Notes: generated from the letters alone by a model not told the origin. Counted from the stretch's first letter, positions 43,774 through 53,414 are shown. The stretch is 64,000 nucleotides of DNA from Gammaproteobacteria bacterium 39-13 (GCA_001898235.1 MKTN01000055.1:1-64000); one strand, 5' to 3'. Made by a program: numbers and translations.

Positions 43774-45048
43774 ATGAAAACTCGGCCAGTGTATATTGTC
43801 GCAGGAATGAGAACTCCTTTTGTAAAATCCATGACACATTATATGGATATCAGTACACAAGAGTTAATGACAACAACGCTCCAAGCGCTTGTTACAAAAT
43901 TAAACCTATCAGGACAAATTATTGGCGATGTAGGATTAGGCGCCGTCATGAACAGCTCATCGAATTGGAATTTGTCACGTGAGTGTGTACTAGGCACTAC
44001 GCTTTCTCCCTACACTCCTGGGTATACACTGCAAAGAGCCTGTGGCACTAGCCTTGAAACGACATCGCAGCTAGCATTAAAAATTGCCAATTATCAAATC
44101 GATAATGCTATTGCAGCAGGTGTCGACACTAATAGCGATTCACCGATTATGGTGAATAAAAAATTACAACGTAAGCTCGTTCATTTGCACAGTACTAAAA
44201 GCTTTTTAGCACGATTAAAAATCATGGCTCAATTTAGCCTATCCGATCTCAAACCAGAATTTCCTGCGGTTGTCGAACCTAGAACCCATCTTTCCATGGG
44301 GCAACACTGTGAGAAAATGGTTCAAGAATGGCAGATCACAAGAGAAGCTCAGGATGCATTCTCTTTAAAGAGTCATCAAAATGGCGCGAAAGCATATCAA
44401 GAGGGATTTTTCGACGATATGATATTTGAGTATAAAGGATTAAAGCGCGATACTATATTGCGCGCCGATACAACTTTAGAAAAATTATCAAGACTGAAGC
44501 CTGCATTTGATTTTACAGGAAATGGCTCTTTAACCGCTGGCAATAGTAGCCCACTCACTGATGGCGCTGCTGCCGTTTTCCTCGCCTGTGAAGATTATGT
44601 CAAAAATTATAGCCACCCTCCTCTTGCACGTTTTGTCGATGCACAAGCAAGCGCAGTAGACTTTGTTCATGGAGATGGGTTATTAATGGCACCAACTATT
44701 GCTGTGACGGAATTATTAAAAAGAAATAATTTATCTCTGCAAGATTTTGATTTCTACGAAATTCATGAAGCCTTTGCAGGGCAAGTATTATGCACCTTAA
44801 AGGCATGGGAAACAGATGATTATTGCAAACGAGTGTTAAAATTGGAAAAAGCATTGGGGCCAATTGATCCTGCTAAGATCAACATCAAAGGTAGCAGTAT
44901 TGCATTAGGGCACCCTTTTGCTGCAACGGGTGCTCGTATTGTCACAACCCTTGCCAAGTTACTCCATCAACATGGCAAAGGACGTGGTCTCATTTCTATT
45001 TGTACTGCAGGCGGCATGGGCGTTGCCGCCATTATTGAAGCTATCTAA
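43774..45048 (+). CDS. fadI: Acetyl-CoA acyltransferase (thiolase, FadI-like)
   Basis: The 424-residue thiolase is close in layout to E. coli FadI: TPF near the start, the nucleophile in QRACGTS (C90), ADTNSD-like VDTNSDSPI, the His in YEIHEAFAG (H331), the loop ALGHPFAATGARI (H380) and the second Cys in SICTAGGMGV (C410). It cleaves 3-ketoacyl-CoA to acetyl-CoA plus a shortened acyl-CoA in fatty-acid beta-oxidation. FadJ, the usual partner gene, is not adjacent. AAAGGAAA precedes the ATG. Confidence 0.92.
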   Translation: MKTRPVYIVAGMRTPFVKSMTHYMDISTQELMTTTLQALVTKLNLSGQIIGDVGLGAVMNSSSNWNLSRECVLGTTLSPYTPGYTLQRACGTSLETTSQLALKIANYQIDNAIAAGVDTNSDSPIMVNKKLQRKLVHLHSTKSFLARLKIMAQFSLSDLKPEFPAVVEPRTHLSMGQHCEKMVQEWQITREAQDAFSLKSHQNGAKAYQEGFFDDMIFEYKGLKRDTILRADTTLEKLSRLKPAFDFTGNGSLTAGNSSPLTDGAAAVFLACEDYVKNYSHPPLARFVDAQASAVDFVHGDGLLMAPTIAVTELLKRNNLSLQDFDFYEIHEAFAGQVLCTLKAWETDDYCKRVLKLEKALGPIDPAKINIKGSSIALGHPFAATGARIVTTLAKLLHQHGKGRGLISICTAGGMGVAAIIEAI

Positions 45049-46700
45049 GATAAAACAATCTTAATCGACGGTTTAGGTTTATTTATCGATGTTTGTGTCG
45101 TCTGTCTAAGACCAGGATATTCATCTTGAGATTTAGACTGATATAACGGTGTCAGCACACGTTGTTCAGATAACGGCTTAAGCGTTGGGTTATTCTCAAA
45201 TGAAACAATCCCTTTCTCATCCACTTTCGGAATTTTGTATTCTAATACATCAAAAAGTTCTACGATGGGTGATTTCCCACATAGTTCACTAATATCTTTT
45301 TTTGCAGCTGCAGCCTGAAAACTCAAGGGCTGTTTCAAGTCAATAGTTTTGGTTTGTCTTTTCAATCTATATTCATCCAATGTCCTTAGATAGACTGGTA
45401 AACACCCAACAACCACATCCGCAATAGCCAACATACGCTTAAGCTCTTCTGCCCTTACAACAATGCTTTTGCTATAGGCATATTTTGAAATTTTCTGGAT
45501 AATACTGTCTTGATCATAACTATTTTTTCGATAATCAATCGAATTTTCAAACAACGCAGGTGCAAAGGTCGGGGTTGGCTCTTCTTTATCTGTAACATTA
45601 AAATACGAAAATGCTAATTTTTTTCTTGTTTCAATAGGAATGAGATAAAATCCTGCTACTAGCGTTTCTCCTTCCATGGGTTGATAAAGACGCATCATTG
45701 CTCCAATGTGTGCCAACAAACGCTCATGATGAGGAGGCAAAGAAAATCTATCTAATTTTAAAAATCCTGCTCTTATATCAAGATAGCTTGATAATAGTTC
45801 ATGTGGTGTAATTTTTGGGTTAGAAAAAACAGTTTCTAAAACAGACTCTAGCGCCGCCATAGCTTTAAAAGTATTACTCGTTAGATATAGTGATCCCTTA
45901 GGTGATAAATGCCCACGAAATCCTGTAATGTTTATTGTCCAATGGCATACCCAAAAGTGAAATGCCTCTTTATCGAGCTTTTTTTCTTTTACTGCAGCTA
46001 GTAGGTGCCGAAACATATTTTCATTACCTTCTGTATATAACATGTGTCGGTAATGTTGGCGGTGGCAAAATGCAGATTGTAAATACTTAGTGAGGCGCTG
46101 TTGCTCTTCTATTTTAGGATAGGCCTGAAAAAGAGAATTTACCAAAGGATAAATTTTCTTTGCATTTTCTATATCATCAAAGGTATCAGCCAAAAATTCC
46201 ACACTATCGAAAGTGTAATTATTTTCCCCTAAAACATCATCAGCATTTTTGCGTGCTTTTGGAGAAAGTGGCACAGAACTTAGCACCGTAGAGACATGCA
46301 AGGCATCGATGGCTAATTGATCTAACGAAGTTATCTTTTGGCTGATTGTGTTATATTGTTTATCAGAAAGAACAGGATTGAAATCATTCTCTGTGTCTTG
46401 GCTTTGAATAAAAGACTTAAAGCCTCTTGGTCCTGATTGCAACAGTTTAAGACAATGCAAACGAGATAAGCATCTTCTCACTTCGATAAAGGCATTATTT
46501 TGTGCAATATTGACAACATCCTTTTCCGGCGTATGAGGCGCTTCTCGCACACTCCACGACAATTGTTCTATCTCTCTTTCGGAGATTAATTTATCATCAC
46601 CAAAGGTATCCACAACAAATTTTTTAATACTTTCTAAAGACATACCACTCTCGTTTTTTGAAATTATAAATGAATGATAAGTTATTAACGCATCATTCAT
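45045..46700 (-). CDS. Large orphan protein
   Basis: I do not recognise this 551-residue soluble protein. It is largely helical, contains a helical middle (about 160-400) and ends with a Ser/Thr/Lys/Gln-rich tail (QTTQTSINKPKPSIKIVLS) that overlaps the thiolase stop by 4 bases. A second in-frame Met near residue 20 could be the real start. There is no signal peptide, membrane segment or known catalytic motif. It resembles the other large orphans in this window in composition, consistent with a shared delivered-protein class, but that is inference. Confidence 0.6.
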   Translation of the reverse strand: MNDALITYHSFIISKNESGMSLESIKKFVVDTFGDDKLISEREIEQLSWSVREAPHTPEKDVVNIAQNNAFIEVRRCLSRLHCLKLLQSGPRGFKSFIQSQDTENDFNPVLSDKQYNTISQKITSLDQLAIDALHVSTVLSSVPLSPKARKNADDVLGENNYTFDSVEFLADTFDDIENAKKIYPLVNSLFQAYPKIEEQQRLTKYLQSAFCHRQHYRHMLYTEGNENMFRHLLAAVKEKKLDKEAFHFWVCHWTINITGFRGHLSPKGSLYLTSNTFKAMAALESVLETVFSNPKITPHELLSSYLDIRAGFLKLDRFSLPPHHERLLAHIGAMMRLYQPMEGETLVAGFYLIPIETRKKLAFSYFNVTDKEEPTPTFAPALFENSIDYRKNSYDQDSIIQKISKYAYSKSIVVRAEELKRMLAIADVVVGCLPVYLRTLDEYRLKRQTKTIDLKQPLSFQAAAAKKDISELCGKSPIVELFDVLEYKIPKVDEKGIVSFENNPTLKPLSEQRVLTPLYQSKSQDEYPGLRQTTQTSINKPKPSIKIVLS

Positions 46701-46900
46701 TTATAATTTCTTCTTTTAACTATATGCTTGTATTTTTACACAGGACAAAATCATCAGATGTGGTTTTAATAAAAATAGGATGGATTCTTACTTTTTTAAA
46801 ATAAGAAGTCAATCGATCATGTTTTGTAATCATCCGCTGCATAACGTTTGTGAATGATTATTTGAGGTAAAGAAGTAAATGATTCTGTCTTTAAAAGAAA

Positions 46901-47581
46901 CTAAAAAAGTTTTTTTGAAGTGGTAATAGCCTCAATAAGAAAATCCATCAGAGGTTCCATTTGCTTGCATGCTTTAATATATTGCTGCAAAAACGTACTG
47001 CTGCAAACTTGTGTCTCAGTAAAAGAAATTGAGGTTATGAAGTCTTTGCGCTTTAGATCGTCAATCAATGGATGGTGGGGATCAAACCCACGAGGCGCTC
47101 TGGCAAGTGAGCCTCCTTCCAAAGGGATTTTCTTTTTAAGAATTTTTTCCCATTTTTTGGGTTTCTCCAAAATCAACGTTCTAATTTTAAATAATGACGT
47201 CGGATCAGGATGCCAACTGCCAGCAGCAGCAAAACTGCTATTAGGTTCTAGATGAAGATAAAACCCTGGCGCATGGATCCCTTGATTCACCGGAATATAC
47301 GGGAAATGGAGTCCAGCATTCGTTTTATAGGGAATCTTATCTTTGGCAAAGCGCGTATCGCGATAAATTCGAAGTAGAGAACCACCATTAGACTTTGCAG
47401 AAACCTTAAGATTTGCGCATATCTTTAAAAGATGAGGTCTTAAATCAGAAATGAAATCTAGCAAAGGCTCTTTCACCTTATCTTCATATAAGGTTTTATG
47501 ACGTAAAAACCACTCGCGGTTATTATTTTTTTTGAGCTGCTTTAAGAATGTAAATAATTCCTTGTCAAAATAAGCCGCCAT
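46901..47581 (-). CDS. DUF2461 family protein
   Basis: The 226-residue protein has the TIGR02453/DUF2461 layout: NNREWFLRHKTLYEDKVKEPLLDFI at the start, GSLLRIYRDTRFAKDKIPYKTNAGLHF and GFYLHLEPNSSFAAAGSWHP in the middle and a helix with GFDPHHPLIDDLKRKDF near the end. The family is widespread, soluble and of unknown function. It has no close operon partner. Confidence 0.9.
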   Translation of the reverse strand: MAAYFDKELFTFLKQLKKNNNREWFLRHKTLYEDKVKEPLLDFISDLRPHLLKICANLKVSAKSNGGSLLRIYRDTRFAKDKIPYKTNAGLHFPYIPVNQGIHAPGFYLHLEPNSSFAAAGSWHPDPTSLFKIRTLILEKPKKWEKILKKKIPLEGGSLARAPRGFDPHHPLIDDLKRKDFITSISFTETQVCSSTFLQQYIKACKQMEPLMDFLIEAITTSKKLF

Positions 47582-47665
47582 GAATGTTTCCCTTGCTCTT
47601 TTGCTGTAATGAAGGAGGATGTCTCCTCCTCTTAATCTTTAAATACAACGTGAAAAGTGAATAAA

Positions 47666-47842
47666 TCAATTACAGCAACCAAGTGATAATTTTGCAAAAC
47701 TGAAAGTTGCGTAAGATAATTCAGGGGTTACAACTGCAATTTCAATAGTTTCTTCTGTTGGATTGTTTTCAACTGTAATATTATCTGCTTCTTCACATCC
47801 ACCAGAAACCAGAAGCAATTCTTTGAAGTTCAACATTTTCAT
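47666..47842 (-). CDS. Double-glycine leader peptide 2
   Basis: The precursor is 58 residues. The 15-residue leader MKMLNFKELLLVSGG fits the family pattern (Leu4, Glu8, V12-S13-G14-G15). The 43-residue core starts CEEADN, is acidic, then becomes hydrophobic and ends LGCCN with two more Cys, giving three in the core. AGGAG lies 9 bases before the ATG at 47842. It is divergent from the next GG-leader gene at 48206 across 363 bases, which should hold both promoters. Confidence 0.75.
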   Translation of the reverse strand: MKMLNFKELLLVSGGCEEADNITVENNPTEETIEIAVVTPELSYATFSFAKLSLGCCN

Positions 47843-48205
47843 TAAATCATCTCCTGCAAAAAACAATGATATAAATACACTTAAAAGAGTCATAGAGAAA
47901 TTTAAAGACACGTGCTCTTAAAAGTCACGACTGCATAACACATAAATATGCTATGCATTCTCAGTGAAAAAACTCTCGTTTTTCTTCCACTGTTCTTGGG
48001 CATTGTAAAGGATCTTGTTTAGATCACAACTAGAGAGTGTGCCTATTGCTGAAATTTAATTATATGTTTACAAACTAACCTATCTATGCTTATTTTCTTT
48101 TTGCAGATGACAAAATCTGATTTTTTTATTGTCTCTTGAAAACATGGGATAAGGAGGATATAGTCCATTTTCAAACTTCAAATTTCGTATTTTGATGAGG
48201 GTAGT
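47843..48205. promoter_or_regulatory. Divergent regulatory region of two GG-leader genes
   Basis: This spacer separates divergent GG-leader peptide genes, so it must hold both promoters. It is AT-rich; the only clear elements are the flanking ribosome sites (AGGAG on the left, GAGGG on the right). I could not identify matching boxes with confidence. Confidence 0.5.
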
Positions 48206-48475
48206 ATGCAAACATTATATTCTTCTGAAACATTGATGGTTTCTGGTGGTGGTTTTAGCCATCTAGTTGGCGGTGTGGTCGTTGGCGGATCGCTTGCAGC
48301 AGTTGGTTTATATTTTCCATTGGTCAGCGTTATTGCAGGTTGCTGCAGCGGCGCTGTTGTAGCGAATACCTATTCCACTGAAATTGATACCATTTGGAAT
48401 TGGGGAAGAAGCTTTTTTGCCTCATCAGAACAGCCTGCTGAGCCTGTTGCCACAACAGAAATTGCTGCGTCCTAA
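48206..48475 (+). CDS. Double-glycine leader peptide 3 (microcin-like, Gly-rich)
   Basis: The precursor is 89 residues. The leader MQTLYSSETLMVSGG is 15 residues, with Leu4, Glu8 and the VSGG end. The core is Gly-rich and hydrophobic (LVGGVVVGGSLAAVGLYF, then VSVIAGCCSGAVVANTY), with a paired Cys-Cys, an aromatic patch (IWNWGRSFF) and an Ala/Glu-rich C-terminus. Gly-rich amphipathic cores of this kind are typical of class II microcins such as colicin V, which insert into the target inner membrane. No immunity protein is evident nearby. It is the most microcin-like of the five. Confidence 0.8.
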   Translation: MQTLYSSETLMVSGGGFSHLVGGVVVGGSLAAVGLYFPLVSVIAGCCSGAVVANTYSTEIDTIWNWGRSFFASSEQPAEPVATTEIAAS

Positions 48476-48561
48476 ACATTTTCTTTTTTTGCTCAGGGAA
48501 GAGCAAAAAACCCTCCCCCCCTTACACACTAAAGTTCTTAAATGAACCTTCCTTATTCATT

Positions 48562-49794
48562 TCAAGTTCGTGGTCGTTTTGGAGCAAAATGATTATCCAG
48601 CTCTTGTTCCATAGCAGTACCAACGATCACAAAGTGGCGCCAATCTCTAATCTTTGTAAATGTTGAAAAATAGGCCGTTAGGCTTCGTGCAGCCGCTTTT
48701 CCATCTTGATACGCAGCCTGCTGGGCACGAGAAAACGTTGCAGGATGAATAGGATACCGATGATATAAATTGTGTCGAACAGCAAAAAAAGCTCTTGTCA
48801 GCACACAAGCTGTCAAGGCAGGTAATAAAAGCGAAGGTAATGCCAAATGCATGGCAAGTGTTGCAATTCCAATGCCGACCATCAAGCTTGCTATATTAGG
48901 ATAACGCGAAGGTATGAGGAATGTTGGAAGAAAATTTTGGTTGCCACCATGATTTCCTCCGTTTCTTCCTCCATTAGAACCTGCAGCCGTCGACGGCATT
49001 GGATAGGATGTTGTCACAGGCGCTGTGCGTGTGGGCGCTGTCCGTGTGGGCGCTGTCCGTGTGGGCGCTGTCCGTGTAGGTAATGAAAAGGGGGATGATG
49101 GCAGAATCGAACTAAGGAAACTTGCTCGAGGAAGCGCTTGATCTATTAACATTTGGACTGTTTTATTTTTATCAGTGCCGTTCTTTGGTTTTACTTGAAG
49201 ATCAAGCAATTCCTTAGGTACTTGTGACAAAATCGCATTTAACGATTGGGGATGACCATCTGTAGCCGTTTTAGCAACCATCCATAGGGGGGTTAATTCA
49301 TCAATCCCTTTATCATTCCACTTTAATTTTTTGAGATCAATCTGATTATTAGCTGTGATTGCTTGCATGAATTCAGGATGACCACGCATACTTAAAAAGG
49401 CGATAAGAGACAACACACTAATGTCACCAAGCACACCGTAATCACCTTTAGCATTAAAATCAAATAAACTCAGATTTTGATTATTTTGGAGTAAATGTTT
49501 TAATATTTTATCTCGATGCCCATTTACCGCAATGATAGTGATCATCCAAAGTAAGGTTTTATTACCTATTTTTTCATTAAATTTTAACGTATCGAGTCTT
49601 ACTGATGTGAGAAAGGCAAGTAGTTTATTTTCTGCTTTGCTTGCAGCCTCGATGTGAAGATCACCTACTTGTGCATATTTTTGGCAAAGTTTAGCGAATC
49701 TTGCTTGGTTATCTGATGCTCCTTGTAGCATAAAAACCCCTAATTTGTTATCTAGCTCAATAGCTAAATTGTTTTTTCTATGGAAGCCCATCAT
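48562..49794 (-). CDS. Orphan with TRTAP repeats and hydrophobic C-terminus
   Basis: The 410-residue protein has an N-terminal helical, ankyrin-like half with repeated GH-x-loop elements (ELTPLWMVAKTATDGHPQSLNAIL and others). A tandem TRTAP x4 linker (about residues 241-260) and a Gly/Asn-rich stretch follow, then a hydrophobic pair (about 305-340; MVGIGIATLAMHLALPSLLLP). The C-terminal 60 residues are soluble. No family is recognised. A soluble repeat domain, flexible linker and membrane hairpin suggest an anchored interaction protein. Confidence 0.6.
   Translation of the reverse strand: MMGFHRKNNLAIELDNKLGVFMLQGASDNQARFAKLCQKYAQVGDLHIEAASKAENKLLAFLTSVRLDTLKFNEKIGNKTLLWMITIIAVNGHRDKILKHLLQNNQNLSLFDFNAKGDYGVLGDISVLSLIAFLSMRGHPEFMQAITANNQIDLKKLKWNDKGIDELTPLWMVAKTATDGHPQSLNAILSQVPKELLDLQVKPKNGTDKNKTVQMLIDQALPRASFLSSILPSSPFSLPTRTAPTRTAPTRTAPTRTAPVTTSYPMPSTAAGSNGGRNGGNHGGNQNFLPTFLIPSRYPNIASLMVGIGIATLAMHLALPSLLLPALTACVLTRAFFAVRHNLYHRYPIHPATFSRAQQAAYQDGKAAARSLTAYFSTFTKIRDWRHFVIVGTAMEQELDNHFAPKRPRT
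49019..49078 (-). repeat. 15-bp tandem repeat, four copies
   Basis: Four units of 15 bases, nearly identical (GGCGCTGTCCGTGTG with two substitutions), encode the repeated pentapeptide TRTAP in the 410-residue protein. Unit number could vary between strains. Confidence 0.85.
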
Positions 49795-49944
49795 ATATAC
49801 TCTTCATTTAAATTTAACCCAGTTTCATCGGGTCTTAACCACCGTCTGTCCCCTATCTAATCTTTTAAACATAAAGTAAATATCATTATAAATTTTATTC
49901 AAGGCATACCTTCTCTTTCAGCAAGAGAAGGTATGAAAATATGA

Positions 49945-51960
49945 CTATTTCTTAAGAAGTTTAGTGAGTAATGAATTACGATAAATCTGTGATGTAGGGA
50001 GCGCTTTGTCTATATATGTCCTCGCACTCATTTTTTCCTTATTTTCTTTTGCAAAATCATGTTCAGTCAGACCTGCTTGAATCAAATAAACCGCTCTTTT
50101 ATCAAGATCATTTTTGAGAGCCAAGTGTAAGGGCGTGAATGCTTTATTACCATCAGCAATCCGAAGAGGATGATCATCACAATTAGGTATTTTACGAAAT
50201 GCATCCACTAAAAACCTAAATTTATGCATTGTACAAAATCCCGCTGCAGCACGACGCATGGCTTGCCCGTTTTCAGTAGCACCTAATTCCCGCTTTATTT
50301 TTTCAACAGCAAATAGATGGCGCTCTTCGGTCGTCATGACTACATCTTTAAAAGAAATTCTTGGCACTTTTGCTTCTTCTGGCAACATAGAATTTAATGT
50401 TTCTAATTGCTTTTCATCTAAATTTTTTAATCTGACTAAAGTGATACTAGCAAGCGGATCGCTACCCTCCATTTCGTGTCCCAATCTTCTTCGACGGTAG
50501 TCAATATAATATGAACTAGGTTCCTTTTGCTTAGGATCTTCATACAAATTATACATTCTCTCATATTGACGAAATTTATCTTCGGCCGGCGCTTTGCCAT
50601 AGCGTTCGACTAATTTTTCCTGCATATGCTTAAGATTTGGCGTAAAAAGAATACTTTTACTACCAAGTGCTGCAAATGGAAACCAGATAACCTTAATAGG
50701 ATCCAAATAGCGCCCCTCGGGATGACCTACATCCATAAAAAAGGGTTGAACACATATCGACTTGCATAAATCAATAAAATCAACTTTAGCAACCATCGAG
50801 CTTAAAGCATAAGGATATGTTGCCATCGCAACTTGTTCTGTTAGAATATTTGCTTGGCAAGCTAATACTCGATGTTCGCATGAAATCAGTTTAAGTTTTT
50901 CAATTAATTTCTTTAAAAAGAAGTATTGCGCTGTGGCAGAGCCTGAATGGATATTTATAATTTCAATGATGTTTTCTTTTTTATTCACATTCACATCAAG
51001 CAAGTCAACAATACCGAATTCATGATTATAATAAAAAAGAAATTGCATACGTTCAGCATTAGGTGATGCATACATTTTTTGGATGGCAAGAAAAAGAAGA
51101 TTAATCGCTTCACCATCTGGTTCATAACATAAAGTAGAATGCGGATTGCGAATAATTTGCGCGCAATAAGGAACCCCTAAGTGCTGCGCTCGCTCGTTCT
51201 TCTTCTTGAGATGTAATTCAAGTTTTTCAGGAGATAAAGGGAAATAGAGTTCATCAGGCAATATATCCACAAATTCTGGCAGATGTGAAATTTCTATTTT
51301 AAATTGATGTAAATGTTGAAAAAATAATTTTCGCAGTGCATGAAAATCTGTATCTTCAATAAAAGACAAGTGATCCAATTCTAGGGCTTGCATCCAATTT
51401 TGAATGCTTTTTAAGATGGTATTTATCTTTTGTTCTTTCTCTTTTGCATTGACGCTACTCACCCCATTACTATAATGAACAGCCATGTTTAAAGTAATAA
51501 TCGATTGCAATAACAACCAATAACCACAACATAGATGAAAAGCTCTCTTATCTATTTTTATAAAATCAGCCTGATAATGCATCATTGAATTGGCAAAATA
51601 ATTGCCCAAGATCATGCAATAATTCATTCGAGAGAGCAAATCATTATAGAATTGTGTTTTAAATGGGACGGCTGAAACTGGATCTTGTGAAGGCACGAGC
51701 TTCATTTTAGCAAATGACGGTACAATCTCTGATTGCATTGCTAAAGTTGCACTATCTGAAAATATAAATTGTTTTAAAGTGTTATCGAGAAAAGAAAGAA
51801 GCTCAATAAAATTTTTCCCCGGTCCAGGAATGCCATTATTAGAAGCAAACTCATTAGGAACAATAAATTTCCCAAACTTCGAGATAAATAGCTTACCAAT
51901 AGCAATGTGAAGTCTATTATGTTTTCCCTTTTGCGTAAAACAAAGTAATTTTCCAGGCAT
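49945..51960 (-). CDS. Large orphan with C-terminal ankyrin repeats; possible degenerate YopJ-like core
   Basis: In the 671-residue protein the C-terminus (about 600-660) has ankyrin-type sequence (FTPLHLALKNDLDKRAVYLI). The middle (about 305-390) recalls the YopJ acetyltransferase layout: a His (H313 in YNHEFGIVDL), an acidic residue about 20 later (E333) and a Gln-containing segment (Q369 to Q376), but the expected Cys is replaced by Gln-Val. If related, it is inactive. There is no signal peptide or membrane segment. The leading residues MPGKLLCFTQ are unrecognised. The YopJ comparison is weak. Confidence 0.6.
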   Translation of the reverse strand: MPGKLLCFTQKGKHNRLHIAIGKLFISKFGKFIVPNEFASNNGIPGPGKNFIELLSFLDNTLKQFIFSDSATLAMQSEIVPSFAKMKLVPSQDPVSAVPFKTQFYNDLLSRMNYCMILGNYFANSMMHYQADFIKIDKRAFHLCCGYWLLLQSIITLNMAVHYSNGVSSVNAKEKEQKINTILKSIQNWMQALELDHLSFIEDTDFHALRKLFFQHLHQFKIEISHLPEFVDILPDELYFPLSPEKLELHLKKKNERAQHLGVPYCAQIIRNPHSTLCYEPDGEAINLLFLAIQKMYASPNAERMQFLFYYNHEFGIVDLLDVNVNKKENIIEIINIHSGSATAQYFFLKKLIEKLKLISCEHRVLACQANILTEQVAMATYPYALSSMVAKVDFIDLCKSICVQPFFMDVGHPEGRYLDPIKVIWFPFAALGSKSILFTPNLKHMQEKLVERYGKAPAEDKFRQYERMYNLYEDPKQKEPSSYYIDYRRRRLGHEMEGSDPLASITLVRLKNLDEKQLETLNSMLPEEAKVPRISFKDVVMTTEERHLFAVEKIKRELGATENGQAMRRAAAGFCTMHKFRFLVDAFRKIPNCDDHPLRIADGNKAFTPLHLALKNDLDKRAVYLIQAGLTEHDFAKENKEKMSARTYIDKALPTSQIYRNSLLTKLLKK

Positions 51961-52131
51961 AATTTAACTCTCAACAGAATAAAATGAGGCCAAAATACTT
52001 TAGTTTGATTTAAAAATCAATTCGCAAAATCAGTTAAATGACCAATAAAAGATGTTTTTGCATTCAAACGCTTCCATTGGTATTTTTTCTGGATTTAGCG
52101 AGTAAAAATGTTAAGAAGGGAGAGATAGATT

Positions 52132-52686
52132 ATGAAAAATATTATTGCTGGGATAGCAGGCGCTATGATTGTCTTTATTTGGGGTGGGATCTCCTGGATG
52201 ATACTGCCCTGGCACAATTGGGGATTGAAGAGTTTTCAAGAAGAAGGCCAAACAGTCACGCTAGCAATCAAGAAAGAAGCTTTAGAAAGTGGTATTTACA
52301 TTCTACCCAATATCAGTCCTGATATGCATGAGAACAAAGAAAAAGAAAAGGCGTGGATGGAAAGAGCGCATCAAGGACCTTTTGCTTTTATGTCCGTTAA
52401 AACAGAAGGAACACGTAGCAGCATGGTACCAGGTTTGCTTATTCAGTTTTTAATTGAATTAATGGTGGCTTTTATCGGCGTATGGTTAATCAATAAATGC
52501 ACTCATCCGCATCATTGGCAAAAAGCGCTTTTCGTCAGTTATGCAGTTGGAGCAGGCGCTTTTGTGATGAATTTCTCTGATTGGAATTGGTGGGGATTTC
52601 CACTGACTGTTGCTCTGGTCAATACAGTAGATGCTGCCATTGCTTGGTTTCTAGGTGGCTTCATCATGGCTAAAATTTTAAAATAA
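52132..52686 (+). CDS. Integral membrane protein, four helices
   Basis: The 184-residue protein has an N-terminal helix (IIAGIAGAMIVFIWGGISWMIL), a soluble loop of about 70 residues, and three C-terminal helices (VPGLLIQFLIELMVAFIGVWLI; ALFVSYAVGAGAFVMNF; VDAAIAWFLGGFIMAKIL). A conserved-looking HNWG and NWWGFPL suggest a family of small inner-membrane proteins of unknown function. GGGAGAGAT precedes the ATG. A terminator follows at 52700. Confidence 0.75.
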   Translation: MKNIIAGIAGAMIVFIWGGISWMILPWHNWGLKSFQEEGQTVTLAIKKEALESGIYILPNISPDMHENKEKEKAWMERAHQGPFAFMSVKTEGTRSSMVPGLLIQFLIELMVAFIGVWLINKCTHPHHWQKALFVSYAVGAGAFVMNFSDWNWWGFPLTVALVNTVDAAIAWFLGGFIMAKILK

Positions 52687-52699
52687 ACATGTTTTATCT

Positions 52700-52730
52700 G
52701 TGCCTGCCATCCGGTAGGCACCTTTCCTTT
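52700..52730 (+). terminator. Probable terminator
   Basis: GTGCCTGCC (52700-52708) pairs with GGTAGGCAC (52713-52721) with one wobble, followed by a T-rich stretch. It lies between the membrane-protein gene and the convergent hydrolase. Confidence 0.65.
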
Positions 52731-52742
52731 ATGTTGATGCGA

Positions 52743-53414
52743 CTATTTTTTTTTCTTAGGATGTAAAAATTTACCCTCTTGCAGAAAATACTTTACCTGA
52801 TGGATCACTTGTTGATAGTTCATGATAAAGGAATGTTCCGCTGGCAAAATAATATGATCTTTCATCAATCTGTATTTAGTGCTCTCAACAGTTACTTTGC
52901 CATCATGTGGTTTTGGCAAAAGAAAGTGACAAACTGGATCGAATCCTTTATTTCCTGCAATAATACCTAATTCATAATGTATCGCTGTGGGAATATCAGC
53001 ATGACTTGCAGCGGTGATAAGCTCTTGTCCTGCAGGACCATAAAATAATTTAAATAAAATATTGTTTTTTAAAAAATCAGCAACTTCAGAGCCATGATTA
53101 GGTGGCGCCACCATGACGATACGACCAACGTTGGGCAAGGGATAATGCGAAAGAAGCTCGCGAACAATTAATCCGCCCATGGAATGAGTGACAAAATGTA
53201 AAGTAGTTACATTTTGCTGATAAGTATCAATTTGCTTGTATATATGAGTTGCTAATGTGGCAATATTGTATTTTCGCGATGGATAATCAATATTAAGTAC
53301 ATCAAATCCGGCACCAAAAAGTGTCCGCTCGAGCTTTTTCATCGATCGACTAGTACGTGCAATCCCATGCAAAAGAATGACGGTATGGGTGCGTTTGGGT
53401 AAGTTGTTATCCAT
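52743..53414 (-). CDS. Alpha/beta hydrolase (lipase/PGAP1-like)
   Basis: The 223-residue protein has the oxyanion motif LLHGIARTSRSM, the nucleophile in VTHSMGGLIVREL, PPNHGSEVAD after the next strand, and candidate acid and His in the last 60 residues (HDGKVTVES, PAEHSFIM). It is a short, soluble esterase/lipase with the GHSMG-type elbow of PGAP1-like hydrolases; the substrate is unknown. The C-terminus is Lys-rich. It has no signal peptide and probably acts in the cytoplasm. Confidence 0.85.
   Translation of the reverse strand: MDNNLPKRTHTVILLHGIARTSRSMKKLERTLFGAGFDVLNIDYPSRKYNIATLATHIYKQIDTYQQNVTTLHFVTHSMGGLIVRELLSHYPLPNVGRIVMVAPPNHGSEVADFLKNNILFKLFYGPAGQELITAASHADIPTAIHYELGIIAGNKGFDPVCHFLLPKPHDGKVTVESTKYRLMKDHIILPAEHSFIMNYQQVIHQVKYFLQEGKFLHPKKKK

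Noticed and set aside
48484-48510. TTTTTTGCTC / GAGCAAAAAA hairpin after GG-leader gene 3 as a classic terminator
   Set aside because: It forms a stem, but there is A instead of T after it on either strand, so it cannot act as a standard intrinsic terminator.
49019-49078. CRISPR-like short repeats
   Set aside because: The four 15-base units are contiguous without spacers and simply encode a TRTAP pentapeptide repeat. No CRISPR array was seen in the window.
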